Positions 36,599 through 46,806 of a stretch of DNA of 64,000 nt are shown one piece after another (the stretch's first letter is position 1; each line of letters begins with the position of its first letter). Location: positions 41,802-105,801 of the forward strand of contig JAPHTP010000083.1 in the NCBI GenBank assembly GCA_026196875.1. The letters run 5' to 3'. Below the pieces are notes generated by a model. The model ran no database searches. It saw nothing but the letters and a program-made list of their open reading frames with translations, and was not told the origin of the DNA. This stretch comes from Kangiellaceae bacterium. GTDB lineage: Bacteria > Pseudomonadota > Gammaproteobacteria > Enterobacterales > Kangiellaceae. Both the position numbers and the translations under genes were made by a program.

Positions 36599-37084
36599 TT
36601 AACTACCCTTATTTTTTTGAGTAACTGAGGTTGCTTTTGAGTTAGCGCTTTTTTGTTTTTTATTTACTTTTTCGTCATCACTAGAATGCTTTGTTTTTGG
36701 TAAATAATTTGCTAGAACGTTTGAGTCCGAAAGCAAATACTCTGCGATGAAATGTATTTCTGCTTTTGTAAGGATCTCTTTCCAAGGAGGCATAGGAGTG
36801 CCGGGACGGCCTTCTGATATTACGATTTCGATGTAGTTTAAAGGCTTTCCTTTAAGGTTTTTTTTTAACAATGCAGGTCCCAGACCTCCTTGCATAGTTA
36901 ATCCATGACAAGAGCCGCAATCTTGTTTAAGCAAATAAATTAATTCTTGCTTCTGTTTCGGAGTGAGCTCATTTGCAGAAGCGTTGTTACTCGTCGCAAG
37001 CGCAACTAAACCGGTGATGATGAAATAAATAACTGCAGATAACAGTGGTAGCTTCCGCACGGCAGGGTTAGTCTTCTGTTGCAT
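36599..37084 (-). CDS. nirC: NirC-like mono-haem cytochrome c
   Basis: A small periplasmic cytochrome c of 161 residues: an N-terminal hydrophobic segment (about 12-32, signal or anchor), one CGSCH at 56-60, and a downstream Met in GTPMPPW as the likely sixth ligand. The tail is a Lys/Ser-rich disordered stretch. NirC can reduce NirS and serves haem d1 maturation. The start chosen has GGAG six bases upstream; a longer frame from 37111 adds nine residues but has no good ribosome site. It is the first gene of the nirCFDLGHJN operon, ending two bases before nirF. Confidence 0.88.
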   Translation of the reverse strand: MQQKTNPAVRKLPLLSAVIYFIITGLVALATSNNASANELTPKQKQELIYLLKQDCGSCHGLTMQGGLGPALLKKNLKGKPLNYIEIVISEGRPGTPMPPWKEILTKAEIHFIAEYLLSDSNVLANYLPKTKHSSDDEKVNKKQKSANSKATSVTQKNKGS

Positions 37085-37105
37085 TTCCTGCTCCAAATCG
37101 TTTGT

Positions 37106-37122
37106 AACCAACTTAGTTGGTT
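37106..37122. promoter_or_regulatory. Perfect 17-base palindrome in the nirC leader
   Basis: AACCAACTTAGTTGGTT is a perfect inverted repeat around a central T, 22 bases before the nirC start and downstream of the deduced transcription start near 37139. As DNA it could bind a dimeric repressor; as RNA it would be a compact hairpin before the ribosome site. Confidence 0.5.
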
Positions 37123-37146
37123 TAATTTACATTGGCCTTGCAGGCT

Positions 37147-37187
37147 ATTATAGGAGAGCGCTCAATAAAGGATTTGATATGGATCAG
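37147..37187 (-). promoter_or_regulatory. nirC operon promoter with FNR/DNR-type site
   Basis: On the plus strand TTGATATGGATCAG (37174-37187) matches TTGAT-N4-ATCAA with one mismatch. A perfect TATAAT on the minus strand (37152 to 37147) lies 31 bases from its centre, exactly class II spacing. Start would be near 37139 and the leader about 55 bases. Confidence 0.85.
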
Positions 37188-37257
37188 ACTCGGTGCGAGA
37201 AGCGAAAAGTACTAGATAAGCACTTGATTTTATTAAAATAAATTATCCTATTTAATT

Positions 37258-39135
37258 TTACTTTTGTTTACACCAATGGACGATATTGTTTCTACCACCG
37301 GTTTTTGCTTGATAAAGCGCGCTATCGACCTGTGAAAATATCGTATCGAGTGAGTCCTTATGATTAATAATTGAAGTAATCCCTATGCTGACGGATATTC
37401 TTATTTTGCGATTTTCGTCTATATAAACCTCTACCTCCTCTAATTTATCCAGAATTCTTTTCGCGATAACACTTTCTTGTTCTGCGTTGGTTCGTGTCAT
37501 GAATAACATAAACTCGTCTCCGCCAATTCGTGCAAAACAATCTCCATCCCTCAGTAGAGCAAGACCTGAAGCAGCGACTGCTTTCAATACCTTGTCTCCA
37601 ATTTGATGACCAAACTCATCATTGATTGGTTTTAAGTTATCCACGTCGATTAGCATTACTGTATGGTGTGTTTTAGTAGTTGCTTTACGTTTCAATGCAC
37701 GGCGAATTTTGTCGAAAATAAAGCGTCTATTTGCCAGTCCCGTTAATTCATCTGTCACGGAGAGAGCTTTGAGTTTTAGTGACATCCGATACTGCCAAAC
37801 AGCAATAAACAAAGTTATGACGCCTAACGAAAGAGCTCCTATCAACCATAGCCTTTGAATCTCATTAGCCCTGAGTTGTTCCTTTAATTGTAACTTTTGA
37901 AATTTAGTTTGCTGCTCCAATTTTTCGAGTTCAACTTTTTCTCTTTCTTTTTGAATTGTTAGCCTTAAAAACTCCAATCTTTCTGACGAGTTCTTTTCAT
38001 GAACAGAGAAGTAATCTTGATAGTATTTGTCTAGCACTTGATACGCTTCTTTATGCAGTCCTCTAAACTGCAATACTTGAGAATGAATTTTGTCGACTTC
38101 TAACGCCCAACTCGTTCCATCCAGTTCAGGTATTTCGAGATAAATGTGCCTTGCCTGATCGAGTGCGGCGGCGGCGGCGGTAAAGTCTCCAAGATGGGCG
38201 GTACAGTATGCCATCTTTTTATATAGTTCAGCTTTGTAGTCTTTAAACTCTGTTAAATGTAATACTGAAGTCATTGAGTCTAATGATTGCTGGCAACGAC
38301 CTTGTTGTGCATAGGTCATAGCTAATCCGTAGTGATAGAAAAAAAGTGAGTAATCCGACTTAAATATTTGGATTGCAGAGTGATAACGATGGTACCAGCT
38401 TAGAGCTGAATCAAAGTCGCCCTGGTAGCGATAAGTGGATGCGAGGCCGTAAGCACCTTCACCTATGTAATATGGATAACCGGATTGGGTGTAAAATTCG
38501 TTGGCTAAAAGATAATGCTTTATACTTTGTTCATATTTCCCCATGTATCCCAAAACAACCGCATTGCCCTCTTCTACCAAGCCTTTTAAAAACGGAGAGT
38601 GGTTATTGTCTGCAATTTGGTAAGCCTTGTTGACTTCTAATAAAGCTGATTCATACTTTTCTTCCAACGATAAGGCATAAGCGAGTTCAACTAATGACAT
38701 AACGGCAACTTGATCCAAACGCTCACTTTGAGCTATTTTCACCGCTTTTGAAAGAGTGGTAATGGCCTCTCGATATTCTCCTTCTCGCTGCAAGATTAAC
38801 CCGGAATACATTAACGACATGGCTTTTACATAAGCGCTGGTTGCAGAGTCAAATTGTGTCAATAGTTGTTCAATCTGAAGTTTAAAGAGAGTGAATTGAT
38901 AGGAATAATTAAATCCCTGGGCTTTTCTAAGTTGCCATAAGAGTTGGGTAGCCTGATTTGAACTTTCTATATTCGGCTCTAGTGATAGCAAATCAGAGAG
39001 CGCTTTCTCCGGCTCTGCAAGCACCAATTCTTCCATTCTCTCAAGTGCAAGTAAATCGCTGTCTTTAGCATGACATTCAGAAGCCGAATGTGCCAACCAA
39101 AAACAAATTAACGCGATAAACCGCCAAGTGACCAA
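37258..39135 (-). CDS. TPR-repeat diguanylate cyclase (signal peptide, TPR, membrane helix, GGDEF)
   Basis: The 625-residue protein has a Sec signal (MVTWRFIALICFWLAHSASECHA), about eight periplasmic TPR-like repeats (about 60-370), a coiled coil, one membrane helix near 425-445 and a cytoplasmic GGDEF domain. The active-site loop is intact (ARIGGDEFMLF, about 536-545), so it should make c-di-GMP from GTP in response to a periplasmic signal. It is upstream of the nirC promoter on the same strand, with about 75 bases between its stop and the FNR-type site, so it is probably not part of the nir operon. Confidence 0.9.
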   Translation of the reverse strand: MVTWRFIALICFWLAHSASECHAKDSDLLALERMEELVLAEPEKALSDLLSLEPNIESSNQATQLLWQLRKAQGFNYSYQFTLFKLQIEQLLTQFDSATSAYVKAMSLMYSGLILQREGEYREAITTLSKAVKIAQSERLDQVAVMSLVELAYALSLEEKYESALLEVNKAYQIADNNHSPFLKGLVEEGNAVVLGYMGKYEQSIKHYLLANEFYTQSGYPYYIGEGAYGLASTYRYQGDFDSALSWYHRYHSAIQIFKSDYSLFFYHYGLAMTYAQQGRCQQSLDSMTSVLHLTEFKDYKAELYKKMAYCTAHLGDFTAAAAALDQARHIYLEIPELDGTSWALEVDKIHSQVLQFRGLHKEAYQVLDKYYQDYFSVHEKNSSERLEFLRLTIQKEREKVELEKLEQQTKFQKLQLKEQLRANEIQRLWLIGALSLGVITLFIAVWQYRMSLKLKALSVTDELTGLANRRFIFDKIRRALKRKATTKTHHTVMLIDVDNLKPINDEFGHQIGDKVLKAVAASGLALLRDGDCFARIGGDEFMLFMTRTNAEQESVIAKRILDKLEEVEVYIDENRKIRISVSIGITSIINHKDSLDTIFSQVDSALYQAKTGGRNNIVHWCKQK

Positions 39136-39335
39136 ACTAATACTTCCCTTTTCAACTAGAGGGAAGATTTAATTAGCCAAAAAGATCCCGGCCAACTTCC
39201 CTAACACAAACCAAAATCTCACATTGATATTATCATTCTGCAATTTGGAAGAATAATGAAGAATTTGACAAAATACAATCAACATATTTGACACTCAATG
39301 CAATGAACATTAAATATGTATGATTTTATAGTAGG

Positions 39336-39983
39336 CTATTTTTTGGCTGTTAATCCAAAGATCTTGTTCAATAGATAGGTTGACGGCCAATATACAAACA
39401 TAGGTAGCGCAAGCATTAATAACACTAAATACTGGTAATCTGGCAACCAACTCTGGCGACGGGTTTCACTGAACCCATAGACATAGTTGATGTTAACCGG
39501 AGTATTTGGAGAAACAGTCTGCTCGCCTGGTGCCGGCATAAACCAAAAGCAAATCAACATCGCAACCCAGGCAATAATAGTCCACATTGGCAAAGCCTTT
39601 GCCTCAAATCCGGTACGCTTTAACAAATATAACAGGAGAAATGGCAACCAGCCGTGAAACAGAGATAAGCCCCTGGCAAAAAGCGGTATTGACTCACGGT
39701 ACATATATTCGGTTAAACCTAAAAATGAATAGCCCAACCCGACGCTAAGAAAATCTATCACCCATGCGAATTGAGGGATTAAGATCCCAATAGCCGCGGC
39801 GCTAATCAGTTTCCGATCCTCTCTCCACATTCCTATGAGTGTTAAAAATAATGCGATATCGCAAAAATAGAGAAAGTTTGTTGGTCCATATGCCTGCCAA
39901 TAAAAGGGTACCAACACGGCCATAAATAGGCTAAAGGCTATTTTTAGTCCGAGTGGGATTTGCTTACTATTCATTTTATCCAT
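39336..39983 (-). CDS. Conserved membrane protein of unknown function
   Basis: The 215-residue product has about six hydrophobic segments with short loops. A soluble-looking region near 160-180 (SPNTPVNINYVYGFSETRRQ) is the only large polar stretch. I do not recognise the family. It has no operon partner; the gap to the GGDEF gene is about 200 bases with nothing I can name beyond a TGATATTATCA palindrome near 39215-39230. Confidence 0.7.
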   Translation of the reverse strand: MDKMNSKQIPLGLKIAFSLFMAVLVPFYWQAYGPTNFLYFCDIALFLTLIGMWREDRKLISAAAIGILIPQFAWVIDFLSVGLGYSFLGLTEYMYRESIPLFARGLSLFHGWLPFLLLYLLKRTGFEAKALPMWTIIAWVAMLICFWFMPAPGEQTVSPNTPVNINYVYGFSETRRQSWLPDYQYLVLLMLALPMFVYWPSTYLLNKIFGLTAKK

Positions 39984-40221
39984 AGATTTACGTCCATTTG
40001 TACTAGCTAAAATTTGCAGATTATTAAATCTATTTCGGGCATTCAGAGCTAAAGATATCCCCCAAGTTGCATCTTTTATTGCTATAAGTAGCGGTATTTT
40101 CGCCTTTTCTTGAGAGGGGAACTTATGGACAATGTCTCACACGAGTTTAAGCCATTACTGATTACTATTAGTGTTTGCTTACGGTAGGATATCGCTTATA
40201 GAGAACCAAGGATTGTCTAGA

Positions 40222-40395
40222 ATGTCAGTAGTTAAAGAAGTAGATGCAACACCTTTTACCAAAAGACTTCACTACTCGGTAGAAGAAATATCTATTGAAG
40301 AGTTTATGGATGCTGTGGCACAACATAGAGATAATTCCGGAGGTTCAACGCATATACAATTTTTCCAGTCAAAACTCGGACAGAGTCAAAACTAG
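40222..40395 (+). CDS. Small ORF upstream of egtB, 57 residues
   Basis: An ATG preceded by AAGGA at about nine bases encodes a small acidic protein (MSVVKEVDATPFTKRLHYSV...). An earlier in-frame ATG at 40171 would add 17 residues without a ribosome site. The composition is plausible but I do not recognise it. It ends 247 bases before egtB, so any link to ergothioneine is weak. Confidence 0.45.
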   Translation: MSVVKEVDATPFTKRLHYSVEEISIEEFMDAVAQHRDNSGGSTHIQFFQSKLGQSQN

Positions 40396-40642
40396 GCTCA
40401 GCCATCGTTTACGCTGTACAGGTAATTTATCTTCTCCCCTCTAATTTTTACACTTCGCCAAGTGCTCGACTGTAACTTCTTTTAATTTAAATCGTCTTAA
40501 ACCCAAATCACAAAATATGTAGCTGCAATTTGTAGTGTCGATCTAAATCCCTTATAGTTATTTAAGCAATACGCCTAATTTGCGTTAATTGAATGAAGCT
40601 AGTCGCAGTTCATTCCGAAAATAATAAGGAACGGAAGTACTA

Positions 40643-41884
40643 ATGACTAACAAGGCAACTCGAGCCTCTCAGACAGTAGTTTTAAAAGACTCTGACAGCT
40701 GTCTCATCGATCTTATCCCACTATACGAAAATACACGACGATACTCCGAATCTATCTGTGACTCTTTAACCGATGAAGATCTGCAAGCTCAATCCATGCC
40801 GGAAGCTTCCCCCTTAAAGTGGCATTTAGCTCACACAAGCTGGGCATTTGAAACATTTATCCTTAAACCGAATTTAGCTGACTATCAAGATTTTGACCCC
40901 AATTATGAGTACTTATTCAATTCCTACTACAATGCAATCGGCAACCAGTATCCACGCCCAAACCGAGGGCTTCTGACCCGCCCAACCCGTTATCAAGTTG
41001 AATCCTATCGACGTCACGTTGATCAGGGGATGCAAGAATTGTTTAATCAAAATACTAAAGATTCGCGATTACATGCACTGATACTGCTTTGTATCCATCA
41101 CGAACAACAGCACCAGGAATTGATGCTTACCGACTTTAAACATTTGTTGTCGTTTAACCCCCTCAATATCAAGACGATGGATACAGAATCAAAACTGGAG
41201 TCAATTGATGGTAAGGCGGAATCATTTGTATTTGAGGGAGGCTTAACTCATATCGGCCATCGCAATGAAACTTTCTATTTTGATAACGAAGGCCCACAAC
41301 ATAGTTTTTATTTACATCCTTTCACTATCGACAAAAACCTAATATCCAATGAAGAATTTATAGAATTTATTGAAGATAAAGGATACCAACGTTCAGAATT
41401 TTGGTTATCGGAAGCTTGGTACAATATTAGTCAACAAAATATCAGTCATCCACTTTATTGGCGCTTTCGTGACGGCCTTTGGCAGCAGCACACGTTAAGC
41501 GGAACACAAGCAATCGAGCCCCATTTACCAGTTACTCATATTAGTTACTTTGAGGCAAGCGCCTTTGCTAACTGGAAAAACAAAAGATTGCCTTCCGAAT
41601 TTGAGTGGGAGCATGCTGCGCGTAATCAACCGAGCAAAATAAAAGGGCTGTTTAACCAACTTTGGCAATGGACATCGAGTAGCTATGCTGCTTATCCAGG
41701 CTTTAAGGTTGCCGAGGGTGCCATTGGAGAATACAACGGGAAGTTTATGGTAAATCAATATGTGCTACGCGGAGGCTCAATTGCTACCCCTGACGGTCAT
41801 ATCCGCCCTTCTTATCGAAACTTTTTTTATCCCGATGCAAGTTGGCAATTTACCGGCATTCGACTAGCAGATAGCCTTAACTAA
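40643..41884 (+). CDS. egtB: EgtB, hercynine sulfoxide synthase of ergothioneine synthesis
   Basis: EgtB is a non-haem iron enzyme that joins hercynine to cysteine or gamma-glutamylcysteine using O2. The 413-residue protein has an N-terminal DinB-like domain carrying the three-His iron site (His61 in WHLAHTSW, and His153-x3-His157 in CIHHEQQHQELM) and a C-terminal formylglycine-enzyme-like fold (FASWK-type FANWKNKRLPSEFEWEHAAR and VLRGGSIATP). An ovothiol enzyme would be about 700 residues with a fused methyltransferase; this is not. egtD follows immediately. A AAGGAACGGA sequence provides the ribosome site. Confidence 0.93.
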   Translation: MTNKATRASQTVVLKDSDSCLIDLIPLYENTRRYSESICDSLTDEDLQAQSMPEASPLKWHLAHTSWAFETFILKPNLADYQDFDPNYEYLFNSYYNAIGNQYPRPNRGLLTRPTRYQVESYRRHVDQGMQELFNQNTKDSRLHALILLCIHHEQQHQELMLTDFKHLLSFNPLNIKTMDTESKLESIDGKAESFVFEGGLTHIGHRNETFYFDNEGPQHSFYLHPFTIDKNLISNEEFIEFIEDKGYQRSEFWLSEAWYNISQQNISHPLYWRFRDGLWQQHTLSGTQAIEPHLPVTHISYFEASAFANWKNKRLPSEFEWEHAARNQPSKIKGLFNQLWQWTSSSYAAYPGFKVAEGAIGEYNGKFMVNQYVLRGGSIATPDGHIRPSYRNFFYPDASWQFTGIRLADSLN

Positions 41885-41899
41885 ATGGAGACGAGTTTA

Positions 41900-42862
41900 A
41901 TGGATGCGAAAGTGAAGTCATTTTCTAATAACGATCAAGATAAATCAGATTCATTTTCTCAAGATGTACTACACGGATTATCCCAGGAGCAGAAAACGCT
42001 CCCTTGCAAGTACTTTTATGATTCTCGGGGCTCTCAACTATTCGAAGAAATCTGTGAGCTGGATGAATACTACATTACTCGCACTGAGCTTGCCCTGATT
42101 GACACGATCAAACACGAAGTTGCGGATTTAATCGGTGATAGTGCAACTATTATTGAGCCGGGCGCAGGCGCAGGTAAAAAGATACAGAAGTTATTAAGCG
42201 CATTGGACAGCCCGAAAACCTACGTTCCGGTCGACATATCTCCAGATTTTTTAGATTACTCAGAACAAAAAATTAATCAGAAATTCCCTAAGTTAGAAGT
42301 CCTTCCGATAGAAGCAGATTTTACCAAGCCTTTAAGCTGGGTCCAACAGAGAAACATCCAGAATCGGAATGTGTTTTTTCCTGGCTCTACAATTGGCAAC
42401 TTTTCCCCTCAACAAGCAACAAAGTTACTGGCTAATTTAGCCTCAATAACTGATGATGACGGGGGCGTTTTAGTTGGTTTTGATCTGCATAAAAACGTCG
42501 ATAAAATTAAAGCTGCATATAACGATAAAAAAGGCGTAACCGCTGACTTCAATAAGAATATTTTAGTACGTATTAAAAGTGAACTTAACGCCAATATCGA
42601 TCCGGAAACATTTGAACATGAAGCCGTTTTTAACCATGATGAAAGTCGCATAGAAATGCACCTGAAAAGTAAAATTGAGCAGACAGTAGAAATAGAAAAT
42701 CGCCGCTTTGACTTTCAGAAATCTGAAACAATTCATACAGAAAATTCGTACAAGTATTCAAACCAAGCGTTTGTCGAACTAGCCCAAGAGGCCGGCTTGA
42801 CCAGTCAGAAGCATTGGATGGATGACGAACAATTAATAAGTATGCACTACCTAACGAAATAG
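41900..42862 (+). CDS. egtD: EgtD, L-histidine N-alpha-methyltransferase
   Basis: EgtD trimethylates histidine to hercynine with S-adenosylmethionine, the first step of ergothioneine synthesis. Family marks are KYFYDSRGSQLFEEICELDE, the SAM loop EPGAGAGKKIQKLL and VFFPGSTIGNF. The start at 41900 has GGAG at eight bases; a frame from 41885, touching the egtB stop, would add five residues. No egtC or egtE is nearby, so the last steps must be elsewhere or by other enzymes. A terminator ends the unit. Confidence 0.93.
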   Translation: MDAKVKSFSNNDQDKSDSFSQDVLHGLSQEQKTLPCKYFYDSRGSQLFEEICELDEYYITRTELALIDTIKHEVADLIGDSATIIEPGAGAGKKIQKLLSALDSPKTYVPVDISPDFLDYSEQKINQKFPKLEVLPIEADFTKPLSWVQQRNIQNRNVFFPGSTIGNFSPQQATKLLANLASITDDDGGVLVGFDLHKNVDKIKAAYNDKKGVTADFNKNILVRIKSELNANIDPETFEHEAVFNHDESRIEMHLKSKIEQTVEIENRRFDFQKSETIHTENSYKYSNQAFVELAQEAGLTSQKHWMDDEQLISMHYLTK

Positions 42863-42882
42863 TTTATTCGACAGCAAGATCA

Positions 42883-42908
42883 AAAAAGGCTACCTAAGTA
42901 GCCTTTTT
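42883..42908. terminator. Bidirectional terminator between egtD and purA
   Basis: AAAAAGGCTAC, a four-base loop and GTAGCCTTTTT give a perfect eleven-pair stem with an A run on one side and a T run on the other, suiting both converging genes. Confidence 0.92.
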
Positions 42909-42934
42909 AAATATCCAATAAATAATTAACCGAA

Positions 42935-44374
<1,440 letters not shown>

Positions 44375-44396
44375 TTATGACTCTTCGATCAGCCAG

Positions 44397-44579
44397 TTAT
44401 CGGACTATCCAAAGCATTACCACCCCCACCAGCATCACCGCGAAACCGACATTCCTTAAGCTGCTATCTGGCAAGTTACTGATCTTTAACACCATTTCTC
44501 GCCATGACTTTGGAGAAATAAATGGCATCATGCCTTCTAGAATTAGTGCAATCGCGACCGCTGCGAGTAGATCTGACAT
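44397..44579 (-). CDS. DUF2065 (YjeT-like) small membrane protein
   Basis: The 60-residue product has two hydrophobic helices (about 3-20 and 43-59) separated by the conserved P-x-x-W-R-E/R turn (ISPKSWREMV). This matches DUF2065 proteins found between hflC and purA or nsrR. Function is unknown. A terminator hairpin lies between hflC and this gene. Confidence 0.85.
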   Translation of the reverse strand: MSDLLAAVAIALILEGMMPFISPKSWREMVLKISNLPDSSLRNVGFAVMLVGVVMLWIVR

Positions 44580-44612
44580 TTTACTTTTCCAACTTATTTT
44601 TCATACGAAAAT

Positions 44613-44639
44613 AAAAAAGGCAGCTGAAGCTGCCTTTTT
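44613..44639 (-). terminator. Terminator after hflC
   Basis: GGCAGCT and AGCTGCC form a seven-pair stem with a two-base loop between A and T runs, just after the hflC stop. It may only partly terminate, allowing some expression of the DUF2065 and purA genes. Confidence 0.85.
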
Positions 44640-44655
44640 CGTGAGAGACTTAAAC

Positions 44656-45558
44656 TTACTTAGTCGGCTTGCCGTCAGCATCTTTAAAATACTTAAAGAA
44701 ATCACTATCAGGTTTAACAACTATAATATCGCCTTCTTTGCTAAATGACGCTTTGTAGGCATCTAAACTTCTTAAAAAAGAATAAAACTCCGGATTTTTG
44801 TTATAGGTGTCAGCATATATTTTTGCCGCTTGAGCGTCTGCATCACCTTTAATGGTACGTGCATACTCATCAGCTTCCGCCAAAGTGCGTAACACCTCAG
44901 CATCAGTTTTGGCACGAGTAATATTGGCTTCCTGCTGACCCTCACTGCGAATTTTAACCGCTTGTGCTTCACGTTCTGACTTAATTTGCTCATAAACATT
45001 AGCTAAAACTCGAGGTGTGTAGTTAACTTTTTTGACACGAATATCAACCACTTCCATGCCGTACTCAGGAGCCTTATCTGCTTCATTCACGAAACTTTTT
45101 ATTTGTCCCATTAACTCTTCACGCTCACCAGAAACTGCTTCTTCCAACGTACGATTACCAAATTGATTGCGTAAACCGTTGTCCACATAGTTTTCCAAAA
45201 AATCTTCAGCACTCTTAAAGTTTCCGGAAGTACGGATGTAGAATTTCGCAAAATCAACGACTTTCCACTGAACATAAGTATCCACCTCTAAAAACTCTTT
45301 GTTCTGCGTAGTGAACACGTCAGGTGAACCATCCATAATTTGCACACGAGTATCAAGAAGCACCACCGAGTCCATTGCAGGTATTTTAAGGTGCAATCCC
45401 GGCTCATTTACAACAGGATTGTTATCAACATCTCGCAATACTTTTCCAAAACGAAGAACTAATGCTCTTTCAGTTTCCTCAACAATATAGAGTGATTTAG
45501 CTACCGCAAGGAGGACGATAAGGCTAATGATGACTGCAAAAAAATTACGATTACTCAT
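44656..45558 (-). CDS. hflC: HflC, SPFH-domain modulator of FtsH
   Basis: HflC pairs with HflK in a large ring on the inner membrane that regulates the FtsH protease. The 300-residue protein has one N-terminal membrane helix (about 6-22), an SPFH/band 7 domain (ALVLRFGKVL...) and a coiled coil rich in Ala, Glu and Arg (about 190-250). Its start overlaps the hflK stop by eight bases. Confidence 0.95.
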   Translation of the reverse strand: MSNRNFFAVIISLIVLLAVAKSLYIVEETERALVLRFGKVLRDVDNNPVVNEPGLHLKIPAMDSVVLLDTRVQIMDGSPDVFTTQNKEFLEVDTYVQWKVVDFAKFYIRTSGNFKSAEDFLENYVDNGLRNQFGNRTLEEAVSGEREELMGQIKSFVNEADKAPEYGMEVVDIRVKKVNYTPRVLANVYEQIKSEREAQAVKIRSEGQQEANITRAKTDAEVLRTLAEADEYARTIKGDADAQAAKIYADTYNKNPEFYSFLRSLDAYKASFSKEGDIIVVKPDSDFFKYFKDADGKPTK

Positions 45559-46588
45559 TGTTTTCGCCTCGCTTGTTCTTCATGATCTGGTCAAGAGGCA
45601 AATAAATCATATTGTTATTGCCTTCGGTATCAATCATTATCTTGGTCGAATTGGACATTACTTCTTCAACTGTATCTAGATACAAACGAGTGCGAGTCAC
45701 TTCCGGCGCGGCTTCATACTGCGGCAATAGTTGTTTAAAGCGAGCGACCTCACCGTTAGCTTTTGCAAGCACAGTTGCTTGATAAGCCTCAGCTTGTTGA
45801 CGAGCTTGCTCTGCCTGTGCTTTGGCTAGAGGAAGCTTTTTGTTCTCATAAGCTTCTGCTTCCTGTTTAACTTTCTTCGCATCTTGGGCCGCTCGGTTAA
45901 CTTCTTCAAACGCATTATTTACTTCGCGAGGCGGTCTTACTCTTTCTAAGGTTACGGTACGAACAGACAAACCGCTTTTATAACCGGCAAGTACCTGCTC
46001 CATTTCAATTTTCAGTTCGTTTTGGATACGTTCCTTATCGGTGGTTAATATCGCATCAACTACGGAATTACCAACGACTTGTCTTAACGCGGATTCAGCC
46101 GCTTGATTCAAAGTGCTTTCCACACTAGCAAGGTTAAACAAATAGTCTTCTGGAGAAGCAACTTGATATTGAATCCCCACATCTACCTCAACAATATTGA
46201 TGTCTTTGGTCAGCATAACCCCTTCAACTTGAGTGCTACGCATAACGTCGGTGTTCACTTTAATGACCTTTTCGACACCGCGTGGTACCCAACCTAAACC
46301 TGCTCCGACCGTGCGATCGTATTGACCGAAGTGAAGAATAACCCCGCGTTCAGCTTCGTTCACAGTATAAATACCACTGGCCGCCCAAATACCGACTAAA
46401 ACAAGTAACCCTGTTACTAAAAAGCCTTTGCCGGAACTATTCGATTTACTGGAACCTCCTTTTCCGCCACCAAATATACCTGTGACCTTCTTAAACACTT
46501 CATCCAAATCCGGTGGGCCATCATTTTTTTTCCGATTCCCCCACGGATCTTTATTACCGTTGTCATTACCTGGTTCATTCCAAGGCAT
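45551..46588 (-). CDS. hflK: HflK, SPFH-domain modulator of FtsH
   Basis: The 345-residue partner of HflC has the typical cytoplasmic Gly/Asn/Pro-rich N-terminus (MPWNEPGNDNGNKDPWGNRK), a membrane helix near 55-75, an SPFH domain (AERGVILHFGQYDRTVGAGL) and a coiled coil (about 225-290). It is followed with overlap by hflC. The gap of 218 bases to hflX probably holds a separate promoter; I see no clear site. Confidence 0.95.
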   Translation of the reverse strand: MPWNEPGNDNGNKDPWGNRKKNDGPPDLDEVFKKVTGIFGGGKGGSSKSNSSGKGFLVTGLLVLVGIWAASGIYTVNEAERGVILHFGQYDRTVGAGLGWVPRGVEKVIKVNTDVMRSTQVEGVMLTKDINIVEVDVGIQYQVASPEDYLFNLASVESTLNQAAESALRQVVGNSVVDAILTTDKERIQNELKIEMEQVLAGYKSGLSVRTVTLERVRPPREVNNAFEEVNRAAQDAKKVKQEAEAYENKKLPLAKAQAEQARQQAEAYQATVLAKANGEVARFKQLLPQYEAAPEVTRTRLYLDTVEEVMSNSTKIMIDTEGNNNMIYLPLDQIMKNKRGENNE

Positions 46589-46806
46589 TTTTATCTCCAG
46601 TTTAAGTTGTTAACTGATATTCGAATCAACTCGACCATCTAATTTGGTCCATTTTATTGAGCTACTTCAAAGGATGCAAATTGGTTAAGACAATCAAACG
46701 TAACCGAATATATTTTATTCCACCTGATAAAACTAAATAGAGTCCACCTCATATTCAAGCATTGTGCGTTTTATTAGACTATTAATGGTGATAATTGCTC
46801 TATATT

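Noticed and set aside
39210..39232. TTGATATTATCATT as an FNR site before the TPR-GGDEF gene
   Set aside because: The half-sites are spaced wrongly (TTGAT-N3-ATCAT), so it does not fit TTGAT-N4-ATCAA.
40643..41884. Ovothiol synthase OvoA instead of EgtB
   Set aside because: OvoA carries a fused C-terminal methyltransferase and is about 700 residues; this protein is 413 and a separate egtD follows.
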